Shown here piece after piece: positions 1 through 5,379 of a DNA stretch of 8,539 nucleotides; position 1 is the first letter of the stretch; the number at the start of each line of letters is the position of its first letter. The translations under genes and the position numbers were made by a program. The stretch covers positions 1-8,539 of the forward strand of contig PWSL01000144.1 of the NCBI GenBank assembly GCA_003563255.1, written 5' to 3'. Below the pieces are notes generated by a model. It was given only the letters and a program-made list of their open reading frames with translations. It did not search any database and was not told the origin of the DNA. The stretch is from Desulfonatronospira sp. (lineage in GTDB: Bacteria > Desulfobacterota > Desulfovibrionia > Desulfovibrionales > Desulfonatronovibrionaceae).

Positions 1-87
1 AGATTAGAAAAATAAGTGCCGGGAGAGCCAGTCCCCGTGCTCAACGCGTCCTGCAAGGGTTAACCGAATGATGCCCTGAAGGGGCCT

Positions 88-115
88 CTTTTTCCGCGCA
101 GGGTCGCGGAAAAAG
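88..115. repeat. 11-bp perfect hairpin
   Basis: CTTTTTCCGCG (88-98) pairs perfectly with CGCGGAAAAAG (105-115) around a 6-base loop. There is no T-run after the stem on either strand, so it does not qualify as a standard intrinsic terminator. The adjoining GAAGGGGCCTCTT block (78-90) recurs inverted at 5347-5359, suggesting a dispersed repeat. Confidence 0.6.
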
Positions 116-119
116 CCTA

Positions 120-206
120 GTTCCTTGTTCTTCGTTCTTCGTTAACCCCATTTGTCAGGAACCACGAGCCAGGAACGACGAACCAAGAACCAGGAACTAA
201 GAACGC
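120..206. repeat. Convergent heptamer repeat arrays
   Basis: The left half reads as tandem heptamers: GTTCCTT, GTTCTTC, GTTCTTC, GTTAACC (120-147). After a 10-base gap the right half reads as seven complementary-type heptamers: GGAACCA, CGAGCCA, GGAACGA, CGAACCA, AGAACCA, GGAACTA, AGAACGC (158-206). The two halves are inverted relative to each other, so the locus can fold back imperfectly. A shorter version of the same array is at 1242-1289. Short tandem heptamers of this kind are known in several bacterial groups; any function is unknown. Confidence 0.7.
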
Positions 207-342
207 CCAAGGTTTATGATTCATGCACAATTACCAGAAATGTTCCATCAGAGATTTCCCTGCAAAAAGTCAGGAAATGAGGCGACTCGGCAAAAAGCAT
301 CTTCATAACTCTTTGTTTTTACTGACTTCTGCCCCCTGCCTG

Positions 343-392
343 CCCGGTTAAACAAATCCGAAGGATTTCCTGCAAAGCAGGGTTTAACTGGG
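343..392. repeat. Three-way-junction element E1
   Basis: Layout: CCC clamp, spacer G, outer arm GTTAAAC (347-353), hairpin A AAATCC-GAA-GGATTT (354-368), hairpin B CCTGC-AAA-GCAGG (369-381), outer arm GTTTAAC (382-388), T, GGG clamp (390-392). Every base of the junction is paired and both hairpins have 3-base loops. It is preceded by CCTG and lies 4 bp from element E2. The arm and hairpin sequences differ from E2 to E7 while the pairing is kept. Confidence 0.8.
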
Positions 393-396
393 CCTG

Positions 397-449
397 CCCC
401 GTGAAACAGCCCGCAGGGCTCCCTGTCGAAGACAGGGGTTTCACTGGGG
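397..449. repeat. Three-way-junction element E2
   Basis: CCCC clamp (397-400), outer arm GTGAAAC (401-407), hairpin A AGCCC-GCA-GGGCT (408-420), hairpin B CCCTGTC-GAA-GACAGGG (421-437), outer arm GTTTCAC (438-444), bulged T (445), GGGG clamp (446-449). There are no unpaired bases at the junction. It is the same sequence type as E3 and E4, which lie in the opposite orientation at 3638-3761. Confidence 0.85.
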
Positions 450-466
450 TCTCCTGACTCCTGCGA

Positions 467-488
467 CTGCAAAAAAGGGTTTTTGCAG
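467..488. repeat. 9-bp perfect hairpin
   Basis: CTGCAAAAA (467-475) and TTTTTGCAG (480-488) pair perfectly around the loop AGGG. It resembles the hairpin inside the 83-bp repeats (GCAAAAA ... TTTTTTGC). No U-tract follows, so a terminator role is not supported. Confidence 0.55.
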
Positions 489-640
489 CCGAATCTTCAA
501 AGATGGGAGCGATGCGCCTGCCACAGGGCCTGTTCAGTACTTACTTTAGCAATTCATGATTGCTGGTAACCCTATGAAAAAATCATCTCAAGCGAGTGCC
601 GGGTCCCGGACCGCCCGGGTGGTGCGCTTACAGAAATCAC

Positions 641-670
641 TTGACAAGCCATTCCCCTTCTCTTTATGAG
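641..670 (+). promoter_or_regulatory. Candidate sigma-70 promoter for the regulator gene
   Basis: A perfect -35 box TTGACA (641-646) is followed, after 18 bases, by TATGAG (665-670), which matches 4 of 6 bases of the -10 consensus. The expected transcript start lies about 20 bases before the ATG at 699, leaving room for the CGGAG ribosome binding site (689-693). Judged by sequence only. Confidence 0.5.
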
Positions 671-698
671 CAAATTATCTACTCATAACGGAGCATAA

Positions 699-1256
699 AT
701 GGCTGACCTCTTTGCCGGACTTATTTCATCCAAAACCCGCGTCAAACTTCTGGTACGCTTTTTCTTCAACCCGGGAACCAGGTCCTACCTGCGCGAACTG
801 GCCAGGGAGTTCAACGTCTCCACCAATGCCGTGCGCGAAGAACTCAATCAGCTCACTGAGACCAGGCTTCTCTCCACTGAAAAAAACGGGCGCAGCGTCT
901 TCTACCAGGCCAATACAGACCATCCTCTTTTCCCGGAACTTAAGTCCATGGTGACCAAGGTCATGGGCCTGGATCAGGTCATGGACAGTATTATAAACAG
1001 GCTGGGCGATCTGGAAAAGGCATACCTCATTGACGACTATGCCCAGGGCAGGGACACCGGCATAATAGATCTGATCCTGGTTGGGAATATTGACCAGTAT
1101 CACTTAAACGATCTGACCAGAAAAACTGAACGCTATATCAAAAGAAAAATCAGGCCTCTGGTCTTGACCAGGGAGGAGTTTGAAGATTTCACACCCAGGC
1201 TCAAAGATAAGCCGCATCTGCTGGTATATGAGCGGGACGGGGTTCCTGGTTCGTAG
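699..1256 (+). CDS. Winged-helix regulator with degenerate nucleotidyltransferase-like domain
   Basis: The 185-residue protein has an N-terminal winged helix (about residues 5-72; helix-turn-helix around YLRELAREFNVSTNAV), typical of ArsR-like regulators. A linker and a nucleotidyltransferase (MNT)-like domain follow (about 105-178). In active MNT enzymes this domain reads GSxxxG...SDIDL. Here the glycine-serine pair is replaced by D112-D113 and the first metal-binding aspartate is missing (GIIDL at 121-125), so catalysis is unlikely. Fusions of this kind often sit near surface-polysaccharide genes in Desulfobacterota (family knowledge); the glycosyltransferase remnant at 7551-7736 is compatible but distant. 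The ATG at 699 has CGGAG 5 bases upstream and a good promoter. The last codons and the stop are supplied by a heptamer repeat (1242 onward), so the native C-terminus may have been replaced. Confidence 0.8.
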   Translation: MADLFAGLISSKTRVKLLVRFFFNPGTRSYLRELAREFNVSTNAVREELNQLTETRLLSTEKNGRSVFYQANTDHPLFPELKSMVTKVMGLDQVMDSIINRLGDLEKAYLIDDYAQGRDTGIIDLILVGNIDQYHLNDLTRKTERYIKRKIRPLVLTREEFEDFTPRLKDKPHLLVYERDGVPGS

Positions 1257-1289
1257 TTCCACGTTCTTCGTTAACCAAGAACCAGGAGC
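1242..1289. repeat. Heptamer repeat array overlapping a gene end
   Basis: Tandem heptamers GTTCCTG, GTTCGTA, GTTCCAC, GTTCTTC, GTTAACC (1242-1276) are followed by the inverted type, AAGAACCAGGAGC (1277-1289). It is the same family as the array at 120-206. It supplies the last codons and stop of the regulator gene on its left, and its right end meets the broken start of the vapB remnant. Confidence 0.7.
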
Positions 1290-1501
1290 TTTTGAACAAT
1301 CCTTCCCAGGCTGTGCCTCTTGACAAAGACCTGGCCCTGCCAGAACATGTAAAGCGGGTCGATGTAGTAGCTATGGGGCGTTGCCGCATCATCACACCTG
1401 CCGATGAAGCATGGGACAGCTGGCTTGACCGCCCCGGAGTGACCCAGGACTTTATTAACCAACCCAGTCAGCCGCCTTGTGCATGAGCGTGAGGTGCTTA
1501 T
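1284..1501 (+). pseudogene. vapB-type antitoxin remnant, vapC absent
   Basis: The frame from 1292 reads NNPSQAVPLDKDLALPEHVK, then RVDVVAMGRCRIITPADEAW, then DSWLDRPGVTQDF. This matches the VapB family with an AbrB-type N-terminus, where one expects LFxNNRSQAVRLPK at the start. The first 4-6 codons are missing and the heptamer repeat stands in their place. Key residues are changed (R to P, LPK to LDK). Near 1480 the frame breaks: the expected tail VHEREVL continues in another frame (about 1479-1500) while the original frame stops at 1486. A VapC gene (PIN-domain RNase) should follow directly, but only about 60 non-coding bases separate it from the next gene. I infer a dead antitoxin whose toxin was lost by deletion. 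Confidence 0.7.
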
Positions 1502-1561
1502 GACAGACAGATCACGAGACATGCAAGAATCTGAGGCCCCATTGTTTGAGAAGGAGGGAAT

Positions 1562-1945
1562 ATGACGAAAACAGCTTTGGAGATGACCAGGCAAGAGTGG
1601 ACTGCTTATTTGTCAGGTGTTGCAAAATATAAGATACTTGATCCGGTATCAGTACAGAAACGGAGAAAGGAGGCTATGCGGCTTGCAAACCATGCTGCAG
1701 AGCTTTTACGCAAGGAGTATTCCGCAAAAAAAGTTATTCTATTTGGCACATTGGCCATGGATACCGGTTTTTCCGAACATTCAGATATAGATCTGGCTGC
1801 GTATGGAATACCTGATGCTTTATTTTATCGCGCGGCAGCCAGAGTTTCAGGTCTTAGCCCGGAATTTACAGTCGATCTGGTGGATCCGGATTCATGCCGA
1901 CCATCTGTCAGGGAATCGATCCTGACCAGGGGTATTGAGTTGTGA
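1562..1945 (+). CDS. MNT-type nucleotidyltransferase, antitoxin-like partner of a HEPN protein
   Basis: The 127-residue protein has an N-terminal helical part (EMTRQEWTAYLSGV; KRRKEAMRLANHAAELLRKEY) and then the nucleotidyltransferase core. The core reads FGTLA (61-65), SDIDLA (74-79) and VDLVD (104-108), giving the metal-binding aspartates D75, D77 and D105. The usual GS of the core is GT (G62-T63), a conservative change. In MNT/HEPN TA pairs this partner modifies (AMPylates) or binds the HEPN toxin; that role is inferred from the family. A strong AAGGAGG (1551-1557) lies 4 bases before the ATG. The stop overlaps the GTG start of the next gene by 4 bases, so the two are translationally coupled. 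Confidence 0.85.
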   Translation: MTKTALEMTRQEWTAYLSGVAKYKILDPVSVQKRRKEAMRLANHAAELLRKEYSAKKVILFGTLAMDTGFSEHSDIDLAAYGIPDALFYRAAARVSGLSPEFTVDLVDPDSCRPSVRESILTRGIEL

Positions 1946-2439
1946 CTTCTGAACTTGCAAGGCTCGCTGAACGAATCCGCCTGGAAATGAATGACTTGGA
2001 GATAATTGTTGATCGCGCCGTAACCGGAGTCATCCGTGCAAAACAATACCAGGATGACATATACCTTGATGGCGTTGCTCTAAATCTTCACGCTTTCTAC
2101 ACTGGCATAGAACGCCTTTTCGAAATAATTGCTGCTCATGTGGATGGACAGCTCCCACAAGGGGCAAATTGGCACAAGGTTTTGCTGATACAGATGGGCC
2201 GAGAAGTTCCTGGTCTTCGTCCTGCCGTCATCTCAGATGAGATTCATGTATTTCTGGACGAGTACCGAGGTTTCAGACATGTTGTCCGGAATATTTATAC
2301 ATACAAATTTGATCCTCTTAGAATTGACATTCTTGTTCGCAATGCAAAACAACTTTTTGAGCAATTGAAACGAGAAATGCTGGCTTTTGCAGATTTTCTG
2401 GACTTTCTGGCCAACCAAACACCCTCAAGGAGCAGGTGA
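1942..2439 (+). CDS. HEPN/HepT-like protein, probable RNase toxin partner
   Basis: The 165-residue, all-helical protein belongs to the HEPN superfamily of RNase toxins. The signature helix reads RGFRHVVRNIYTY (109-121). The classical Rx4-6H motif with its trailing HxY is not present in standard form: where HepT has RNxxxH, this protein has RNIYTY. Arginine and histidine instead occur just before, as R112-H113, which I believe is usual for this subfamily. Other visible blocks are YLDGVALNLHAFYTGIERLF (41-60) and ANWHKVLL (75-82), also characteristic. The GTG start overlaps the previous stop (GTGA), and no other start fits as well. Assignment as toxin is by family and operon; enzymatic activity is not proven by the motif. 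Confidence 0.78.
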   Translation: MTSELARLAERIRLEMNDLEIIVDRAVTGVIRAKQYQDDIYLDGVALNLHAFYTGIERLFEIIAAHVDGQLPQGANWHKVLLIQMGREVPGLRPAVISDEIHVFLDEYRGFRHVVRNIYTYKFDPLRIDILVRNAKQLFEQLKREMLAFADFLDFLANQTPSRSR

Positions 2440-3024
2440 TAAGGCCAGGTAAATCTTAAACTTCCTGATGGCTTTGATTATGCTGAAGATGCTTAGACAG
2501 ACAGCACATCTGTGAACAAGAATTCAATAGTCTTTTTGAACTGGCAGGGAAGACAAAAGCCAAGATTGGTGGATTTATCAAAGATTCAGACTTTTCCACC
2601 GGTTTTTGAGAACCACAAAGATAGACCGATTTGAGAGCCAAGATCGTATGGCATCCAATTCTTTGACTTGAAGTTGAAAACCTTGATTTCCCTCACCAGG
2701 AAACGCTGTTGAGGTCTAATAAGTGACTTGACAGTAGCATGTCGTACCCTAAAATGAATGGACAAGAAGTATTCGCGAGCAGTGTCTGTAAGCACCATAT
2801 CAATATATGCCAAATAGTACGCAAATTTGGCCCGAAATCGCCCTATCAGTATATGGGATATAGTAAGCAAAAATTTTCCACAATTCGAGCGATTTTTGGG
2901 TGTTACTATGCTATTCCCAAAGGGTTGTAACGATATAATCTTCCTAATGTCTGCTCATAAAAACAGTTTTTATATTGACTGAGTTACAAAATTATCTATT
3001 TATTACAATAACTTATATATAAAA

Positions 3025-3151
3025 AAAGCAGTAGCGCCATCAACATCAAAGTTTTAATCATGCTTAAGAATTAATTTAGTAAAGGTTATCACTATTGAAA
3101 AAACTGCGTACTACTTCTTGTGTACAGATAGATAAGAATTGCTACTGCTTT
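3025..3151. repeat. 127-bp segment bounded by an 11-bp perfect inverted repeat
   Basis: AAAGCAGTAGC (3025-3035) and GCTACTGCTTT (3141-3151) are exact reverse complements enclosing about 105 AT-rich bases. Inside, CTG-CG-TAC (about 3103-3110) can pair with GTACAG (about 3122-3127) around a T-rich loop. It could be a small non-autonomous mobile element or a structured RNA. No flanking target duplication or adjacent enzyme gene was found. Confidence 0.35.
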
Positions 3152-3227
3152 GGTGTACTCATGAGGATGCCACTTGAAAATATAAGTTAACAGCTAACAC
3201 TTTGATATTTATAGATAAAAACGATAT

Positions 3228-3258
3228 ATATTCGCATTAATTATTGCATGGCGAATAT
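3228..3258. repeat. 8-bp inverted repeat
   Basis: ATATTCGC (3228-3235) pairs with GCGAATAT (3251-3258) across a 15-base AT-rich spacer. It may be an operator-like site or a chance palindrome in AT-rich DNA; no gene starts next to it. Confidence 0.3.
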
Positions 3259-3385
3259 TTTTGACCTTGTTTTTAACTTATAAAATGGCTCTGAAAAACG
3301 CCTGGAAAAGTCTGAATATGGTTTGAATTTTAAGGGAATAACAGAGACAGACAAAATATGGATTACTTTTTATTCCATATCGGGT

Positions 3386-3435
3386 ACTGGTAAATATAGG
3401 TAGCTGAACGTTTATCTATGGAAAAAGGCGGGTGA
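3386..3435 (+). pseudogene. Detached 3' tail of the CopG/BrnA-like antitoxin gene
   Basis: These 50 bases match 6082-6133, the last 52 bases of the intact antitoxin gene at 5858-6133, with two substitutions and one 2-base deletion. They encode VAERLSMEKGG and a stop, against VAERLSMEKDG in the intact gene. Similarity begins abruptly at ACTGGTAAATATA, and nothing of the rest of the gene is found upstream. As with the intact gene, an octamer array follows within a few bases of the stop, so tail and array appear to have been copied together. Confidence 0.85.
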
Positions 3436-3440
3436 CTGCA

Positions 3441-3600
3441 GGGATTGGGGAATTGAGGGATTGAGGGATTGAGGAATTGAGGGATTGGGGAATTGAGGAA
3501 TTGGGTAATTGAGGAATTGGGGAATTGAGGGATTGAGGGATTGAGGAATTGAGGGATTGAGGAATTGAGGAATTGAGGAATTGGGGAATTGGGGAATTGG
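3441..3600. repeat. Octamer tandem array, 20 units of GGRATTGR
   Basis: Exactly 20 contiguous 8-base units can be read, nearly all GGAATTGA, GGGATTGA, GGAATTGG or GGGATTGG (one reads GTAATTGA). Because 8 is not a multiple of 3, the three minus-strand frames all stay open and read as Ile-Pro-Gln-Phe-Leu-Asn-Ser-like repeats; this creates false open frames (for example 3363-4031). A 10-unit array of the same consensus is at 6150-6229. Function unknown. Confidence 0.9.
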
Positions 3601-3637
3601 GGAAGAAGGCATGGAGCATGGGGAAGAGGGCATGGAG

Positions 3638-3690
3638 CCCCGGTGAAACCCCTGTCTACGACAGGGAGCCCTTTAGGCTGTTTCACGGGG
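3638..3690. repeat. Three-way-junction element E3 (inverted relative to E2)
   Basis: CCCC clamp (3638-3641), bulged G, arm GTGAAAC (3643-3649), hairpin CCCTGTC-TAC-GACAGGG (3650-3666), hairpin AGCC-CTTTA-GGCT (3667-3679), arm GTTTCAC (3680-3686), GGGG clamp (3687-3690). It is the reverse complement of the E2 type; the smaller hairpin has lost one pair. Confidence 0.8.
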
Positions 3691-3708
3691 CAGGCATTGA
3701 GCATGGAG

Positions 3709-3761
3709 CCCCAGTGAAACTCCTGTCCGCGACAGGGAGCCCTTCGGGCTGTTTCACGGGG
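3709..3761. repeat. Three-way-junction element E4 (inverted relative to E2)
   Basis: CCCC clamp (3709-3712), bulged A, arm GTGAAAC (3714-3720), hairpin TCCTGTC-CGC-GACAGGG (3721-3737), hairpin AGCCC-TTC-GGGCT (3738-3750), arm GTTTCAC (3751-3757), GGGG clamp (3758-3761). It forms a direct tandem with E3, 18 bp apart; loops differ from E3 while stems are kept. Confidence 0.82.
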
Positions 3762-3857
3762 TAAACATGGGGAAGAGGGCATGGGGATTTGAGCATTGAG
3801 CATTGAGTCATGAGCTTGAGGTAGGGGGAAGAATGGGGAGGTGTATGGGAGGGGTGG

Positions 3858-3969
3858 ATGAGTGAAGATAATAAAAAGATGAATCTGGACGGATATGAGA
3901 GTGAGATTCTGGAGGCATATGAGCAGGGCCGGCTCAGCCCTTCGTATTCCCAAACCGATTTCCAGGCAA
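3858..3969 (+). pseudogene. Truncated antitoxin N-terminus
   Basis: From the ATG at 3858 the frame reads MSEDNKKMNLDGYESEILEA followed by YEQGRLSPSYSQTDFQAI. This matches the acidic N-terminus of CopG/ribbon-helix-helix antitoxins of the 'YExEILEAYExGxL' kind, which normally continue for about 50 more residues with the DNA-binding domain. Similarity ends at about 3969, exactly where the stop codon of the RelE-type gene on the opposite strand begins. Anything read further is antisense relE. The fragment is therefore a broken gene joined tail-to-tail to relE. Confidence 0.6.
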
Positions 3970-4236
3970 TCATGGGAAGAACCTGTACACTTCACGTCGA
4001 TGTAGACAACGAACAAATTCCATCTCATCACCGGAAATTAAAACACCCATCCTGTATTCATGTACCCGTATTCTATAATATCCGCTGGATCCTGATATCT
4101 TTTTAATTTGAGCTAGTTCAGCAAGGCTGGTTGCTTCCTCAGCCATGAGAATATGCTCTTTTACCTTCTGGAGTGTTTCTTTATCCTTTATCTTCTTAAG
4201 GTCGCGGTGGAAGCTGGCTCTGAAGGCAACCTTCAT
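3970..4236 (-). CDS. RelE/ParE-superfamily toxin
   Basis: The 88-residue basic protein has the RelE fold signature: FHRDLKKIKD near the N-terminus (9-18), the central strand block YYRIRVHEYRMGVL (53-66) and the C-terminal FVRCLHRREVYRFFP (74-88). The H79-R80 and Y84 positions match where RelE-type mRNA interferases keep catalytic or RNA-contact residues. Length is normal and it ends in the usual FFP. Such toxins cleave ribosome-bound mRNA (family knowledge). Its ATG overlaps the stop of the upstream 69-residue antitoxin (ATGA), so the pair is one operon. The 3' end abuts the truncated antitoxin on the other strand. Confidence 0.85.
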   Translation of the reverse strand: MKVAFRASFHRDLKKIKDKETLQKVKEHILMAEEATSLAELAQIKKISGSSGYYRIRVHEYRMGVLISGDEMEFVRCLHRREVYRFFP

Positions 4237-4442
4237 TGACTTTGCTCCAAAGTCCTGAATATTTCTTCACGACTTACTTTTTCAGTTTCTTTTCCTTCTT
4301 TAATCGCCTCGGAGAGGGCGAGATCCTCAAACACGTCCGTGATTATTTCCTCAAACAATTGCCTGTTTTCATGCAAGGTCTCAGCCAGAGATTCCTTGAA
4401 TATCCGTTTAATAGTTTTATGATCGGTTTCTATTGGGCTCAT
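4233..4442 (-). CDS. Antitoxin partner of the RelE-type toxin
   Basis: The 69-residue, acidic, helical protein (starts MSPIETDHKTIKRIFKESLA, ends SREEIFRTLEQSQ) lies directly upstream of relE with a 4-base overlap. It lacks an obvious ribbon-helix-helix or AbrB motif; the assignment rests on size, charge and coupling to a RelE toxin. A strong AAGGAGG (4454-4448 on minus) lies 5 bases before the ATG. A TATACT box lies about 30 bases upstream of the start (near 4467-4472), but no good -35 was found. The free 158 bp up to the zinc-finger gene would hold the promoter and any autoregulatory operator. Confidence 0.7.
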   Translation of the reverse strand: MSPIETDHKTIKRIFKESLAETLHENRQLFEEIITDVFEDLALSEAIKEGKETEKVSREEIFRTLEQSQ

Positions 4443-4600
4443 TTTCTCCTCCTTTACGGTTATCGAGTATAAGGGTCTACCTCAAGTTGTTTCCCCCAGG
4501 ATCCCGAAGTGTAGGAGTAGCCATTCAATAATGGCGAACTGGCGGTTAAGGTTTCTTTGTTTCTTGGGTTATGGCCCGCGTTAGTTTACATGGTTTTATT

Positions 4601-4849
4601 TCAGGCACAGGCATCACTTGCCGGGGTGACAACAGGCACCTGGATAATTTCTGAGGGAGTCAGGCTTTCCCTGTTGCGCATCATGAAACCGATTTTTTCT
4701 GCCCACTTGCCGGGAATGTACTGCTCTCCACATTGACGGCATTGATTCATGGGAATGTCTTTAAAGACTATAAAACCGCCATCGGGGCAGGCCATTTTAA
4801 CAGCACCCAGGGTCTTCAGGACTTCTCCACCGCATTCAAAACATTTCAT
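4601..4849 (-). CDS. YgiT-type zinc-finger protein, antitoxin-like
   Basis: The 82-residue protein has two CxxC pairs, C3-x2-C6 (MKCFECGG) and C37-x2-C40 (QCRQCGEQY), as in the N-terminal zinc domain of MqsA/YgiT antitoxins, and the typical block YIPGKWAEKI follows. It lacks the helix-turn-helix DNA-binding half of full-length MqsA. The frame also has an ATG at 4858 (MLIMKC), but the AAAGGAG ribosome site touches that codon, while it is about 9 bases from the ATG at 4849, so I take 4849. In the repaired frame of the upstream DUF4258 gene, the stop (4852-4854) lies 2 bases before this start, supporting one two-gene operon. The exact role is inferred. Confidence 0.78.
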   Translation of the reverse strand: MKCFECGGEVLKTLGAVKMACPDGGFIVFKDIPMNQCRQCGEQYIPGKWAEKIGFMMRNRESLTPSEIIQVPVVTPASDACA

Positions 4850-4851
4850 AA

Positions 4852-5171
4852 TCAGCATCTCCTTTGGTATGGGTCATGCCAGTCCTCAGGATCAGGTTCA
4901 TAGACCGTGATGATCCATAAGATACCATCCTGATATCCGCACACGATGTGTATATATATTTGATCTCTCGGGAATTACTGCTGACCAGAAAAGAGTATCC
5001 TCTAGGATCATCAGGGTAATGTTCAATAATTTTTCCGTTGAGAATGCCCTCTTTCAAATCAAGAGGGTCGATTCCCCGTTCAGCAGCTCTTTCTGCAGCA
5101 TGTTTTCTGAACTGGTAATTTCCTGAATCTACCAGCCTTGCAATCAGGTTATCGTCCATTTTCGTTGTCAT
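4852..5171 (-). pseudogene. DUF4258 gene, frameshifted at a TA run
   Basis: The N-terminal part reads FRKHAAERAAERGI (21-34) and IIEHYPDDPRGYSFLV (48-63), characteristic of DUF4258, a small domain usually paired with YgiT-like zinc-finger proteins and considered RelE-like. After about residue 70 the open frame becomes unlike the family (it runs on to 4836). The expected end (VCGYQDG, ILWIITVYEPDPEDWHDPY, QRRC, stop at 4852) is present in another frame. Removing one TA from the TATATATAT run at 4951-4959 joins the two parts into a normal 105-residue protein. So this is a recent frameshift, a switchable (slippage) locus or a sequencing error. No clear ribosome site precedes 5171. Confidence 0.78.
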
Positions 5172-5223
5172 GTCCGGTTAGCTGCTAAGTTGGAGACTGA
5201 GCCCGAGTTCTGATTTTGACCTT

Positions 5224-5306
5224 GTTTGTTCAATACATTGTAATCCTGGCGGGCAAGCCTGGCAAGCTGAACCTGCAAAAAGTCAGTTTTTTTGCTTCTT
5301 TTATAA
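5224..5306. repeat. 83-bp dispersed repeat, copy 1
   Basis: About 95% identical to 7411-7492: one substitution in the TTGTTC(A/C)ATACATTG block, a T-run of 7 instead of 6 and a TTTAT/TTCAT difference. Both copies are in the same orientation. It contains a hairpin GCAAAAA-GTCAG-TTTTTTGC and the block TCCTGGCGGGCAAGCCTGGC. This copy lies about 50 bp upstream of the DUF4258 start. Confidence 0.85.
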
Positions 5307-5309
5307 TGT

Positions 5310-5364
5310 TGTCCCGCCCTGGCGGGACAGAGCGTGGGAACTAATAAAGAGGCCCCTTCGGGGC
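5310..5364. repeat. Two GC-rich hairpins
   Basis: TGTCCCGCC (5310-5318) pairs with GGCGGGACA (5321-5329) across two bases, and GCCCC-TTC-GGGGC forms a second hairpin (5352-5364). Neither is followed by a clear T-run. They belong to the repeat block between the 83-bp repeat and element E5. Confidence 0.5.
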
Positions 5365-5379
5365 AAAGAGACTGCCCCC

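Larger units (their letters stand above)
1..698. other. Gene-free, repeat-rich leader region
   Basis: No convincing coding sequence is present. The one open frame on the minus strand (248-472) runs through the palindromic elements at 343-449 and is best seen as a by-product of them. The region holds a hairpin (88-115), heptamer arrays (120-206), two three-way-junction elements (343-449), a second hairpin (467-488), a short AGCAAT/ATTGCT hairpin near 548-564 and a GC-rich partial palindrome at about 590-630. It ends with the promoter and ribosome binding site of the gene at 699. Bases 14-40 resemble, at roughly 80%, the right inner arm of the element at 7249-7399 (shared blocks AAGTG, AGAGCC and GTCCCC) and may be a decayed copy of it. 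Confidence 0.6.
2440..3385. other. AT-rich gene-free region
   Basis: About 950 bp without a supportable gene, clearly more AT-rich than its surroundings, especially 2930-3360. Open frames here (such as 2586-2870 on minus and 2739-2930 on plus) lack ribosome binding sites and recognisable domains. A possible gene remnant lies at about 2455-2608 on plus: VNLKLPDGFDYAEDA, a break, then CEQEFNSLFELAGKTKAKIG and GGFIKDSDFSTGF before a stop; I do not recognise the family. Two inverted repeats are listed separately. A GCCAAAT/ATTTGGC hairpin also lies at about 2808-2830. The composition suggests imported or degraded DNA. Confidence 0.5.
3601..3857. repeat. Purine-rich GCATGGAG/GCATTGAG repeat zone around E3 and E4
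   Basis: Short repeats GCATGGAG, GAGCATTGAG and GGGGAAGAGGGCATGG recur on both sides of the two junction elements. Each element is directly preceded by GCATGGAG (3630-3637 and 3701-3708 approximately), so the unit 'GCATGGAG plus element' is tandemly duplicated. The final part (3764-3857) is strongly G/A-biased and leads into the truncated antitoxin at 3858. Confidence 0.6.

Noticed and set aside
88..115. Intrinsic terminator
   Set aside because: Good stem, but no T-run on either side and no gene ending next to it.
726..1103. A 125-residue minus-strand open frame
   Set aside because: Shadow of the winged-helix regulator gene on the plus strand.
3025..3151. Possible retron non-coding RNA (paired ends around a short segment)
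   Set aside because: No reverse transcriptase gene nearby and the internal hairpins are weak.
3363..4031. A 222-residue minus-strand open frame with Ile-Pro-Gln-Phe-Leu-Asn-Ser repeats
   Set aside because: It runs through the octamer array, the junction elements and antisense DNA. An 8-base repeat keeps the minus-strand frames open, so the protein repeats are a by-product; no start site or family support.
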